6,423 nt of DNA from Candidatus Gallimonas caecicola (GTDB taxonomy: Bacteria; Bacillota; Clostridia; Christensenellales; Borkfalkiaceae): contig CAJFNH010000077.1 in NCBI GenBank assembly GCA_904394195.1, positions 1 to 6,423 of the forward strand, in the 5' to 3' direction. This document shows, piece after piece, positions 6,088 to 6,423 of this stretch. The position numbers and the translations under genes are program-made. The notes below the pieces were generated by a model. That model was not told where the DNA came from, did not search any database, and worked only from the letters and a program-made list of their open reading frames with translations. The first letter of the stretch is position 1, and every line of letters starts with the position of its first letter.

Positions 6088-6423
6088 ATGGGACTTTCGC
6101 CGATGATGGAGCACTATCTTGCCATGAAGGAGAAGTACAAGGACTGCGTGCTCTTCTACCGTCTCGGGGACTTTTATGAGATGTTTTTCGACGACGCCGT
6201 GCGCGTGTCCAAGCTGCTCGATCTTACGCTGACGGGCAGGGACTGCGGCCTGAAGGAGCGTGCGCCCATGTGCGGCATCCCTTACCACGCTGCCGACAGC
6301 TACATCGCAAAACTCGTTTCGATGGGGGAGCGCGTTGCCATCTGCGAGCAGCTCACCGAGCCCACGGCGGGCAAGGGCATGGTGGAGCGCGACGTCATCC
6401 GCGTGGTGTCGGCGGGAACGGTC
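6088..6423 (+). CDS. mutS: DNA mismatch repair protein MutS (N-terminal part, cut by window edge)
   Basis: MutS recognises mispaired and unpaired bases in DNA and recruits MutL. Only the first 112 residues, most of the mismatch-binding domain I, are in the window. LGDFYEMFFDDA (26-37) contains the Phe-x-Glu motif (Phe29, Glu31) that wedges against the mismatch. Further family signatures are LTLTGR (46-51), MCGIPYHAADSYIAKLV (61-77) and the VAICEQ segment. The start is at ATG 6088, after GGAGG at 6078-6082. The gene lies 12 bases after miaB, the order common in clostridia, where mutL often follows; that lies outside this window. The reading frame is open to the last base with no sign of damage. 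Confidence 0.97.
   Translation, partial: MGLSPMMEHYLAMKEKYKDCVLFYRLGDFYEMFFDDAVRVSKLLDLTLTGRDCGLKERAPMCGIPYHAADSYIAKLVSMGERVAICEQLTEPTAGKGMVERDVIRVVSAGTV

Noticed and set aside
4756..6288. A 510-codon open frame on the minus strand opposite miaB and the mutS start
   Set aside because: Same reasoning: the plus strand carries complete MiaB signatures, and the antisense translation is low in family-like features and has no ribosome binding site that I can see.

Overview
This 6.4 kb window is a gene-dense, G+C-rich piece of a bacterial chromosome, most likely from a Clostridia-type Firmicute. The reasons are: a desulfurase gene paired with a ThiI that lacks the rhodanese domain, the order miaB-mutS, a 242-residue Zn-ribbon sirtuin, strong GGAGG ribosome binding sites, and a cysteine-rich exported penicillin-binding protein that would suit a strict anaerobe. 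I cannot name the genus. I see no mobile element, CRISPR array, rRNA, tRNA or phage gene, and no gene-free stretch longer than about 100 bases.

Layout. Positions 1-609 hold the C-terminal part of a NifS/IscS-type cysteine desulfurase. It is followed within 5 bases by thiI (615-1778, tRNA 4-thiouridine synthase). On the opposite strand, 1735-3951 encodes a class A penicillin-binding protein with glycosyltransferase and transpeptidase domains and a fibronectin-III-like tail. Its last codons lie antisense to the last 44 bases of thiI. A 100-base A+T-rich divergent region (3952-4051) carries a near-consensus rightward promoter and a weaker leftward candidate. It drives a rightward operon: a sirtuin-type NAD-dependent deacetylase (4052-4780), miaB (4777-6075, overlapping the sirtuin by 4 bases) and mutS (6088 to beyond the window end).

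How the genes work together. The desulfurase takes sulfur from cysteine and probably passes it to ThiI for s4U8 in tRNA. MiaB adds a methylthio group to i6A37 of tRNA, so two tRNA thiolation activities flank the PBP. MutS starts DNA mismatch repair, and the common miaB-mutS linkage probably reflects operon history more than a shared pathway. The sirtuin is the promoter-proximal gene and is translationally linked to miaB. All genes belong to known families and I see no convincing new system. The points most worth a second look are the convergent coding overlap, the unusual features of the PBP, and the sirtuin-led miaB-mutS operon with its compact divergent promoter.
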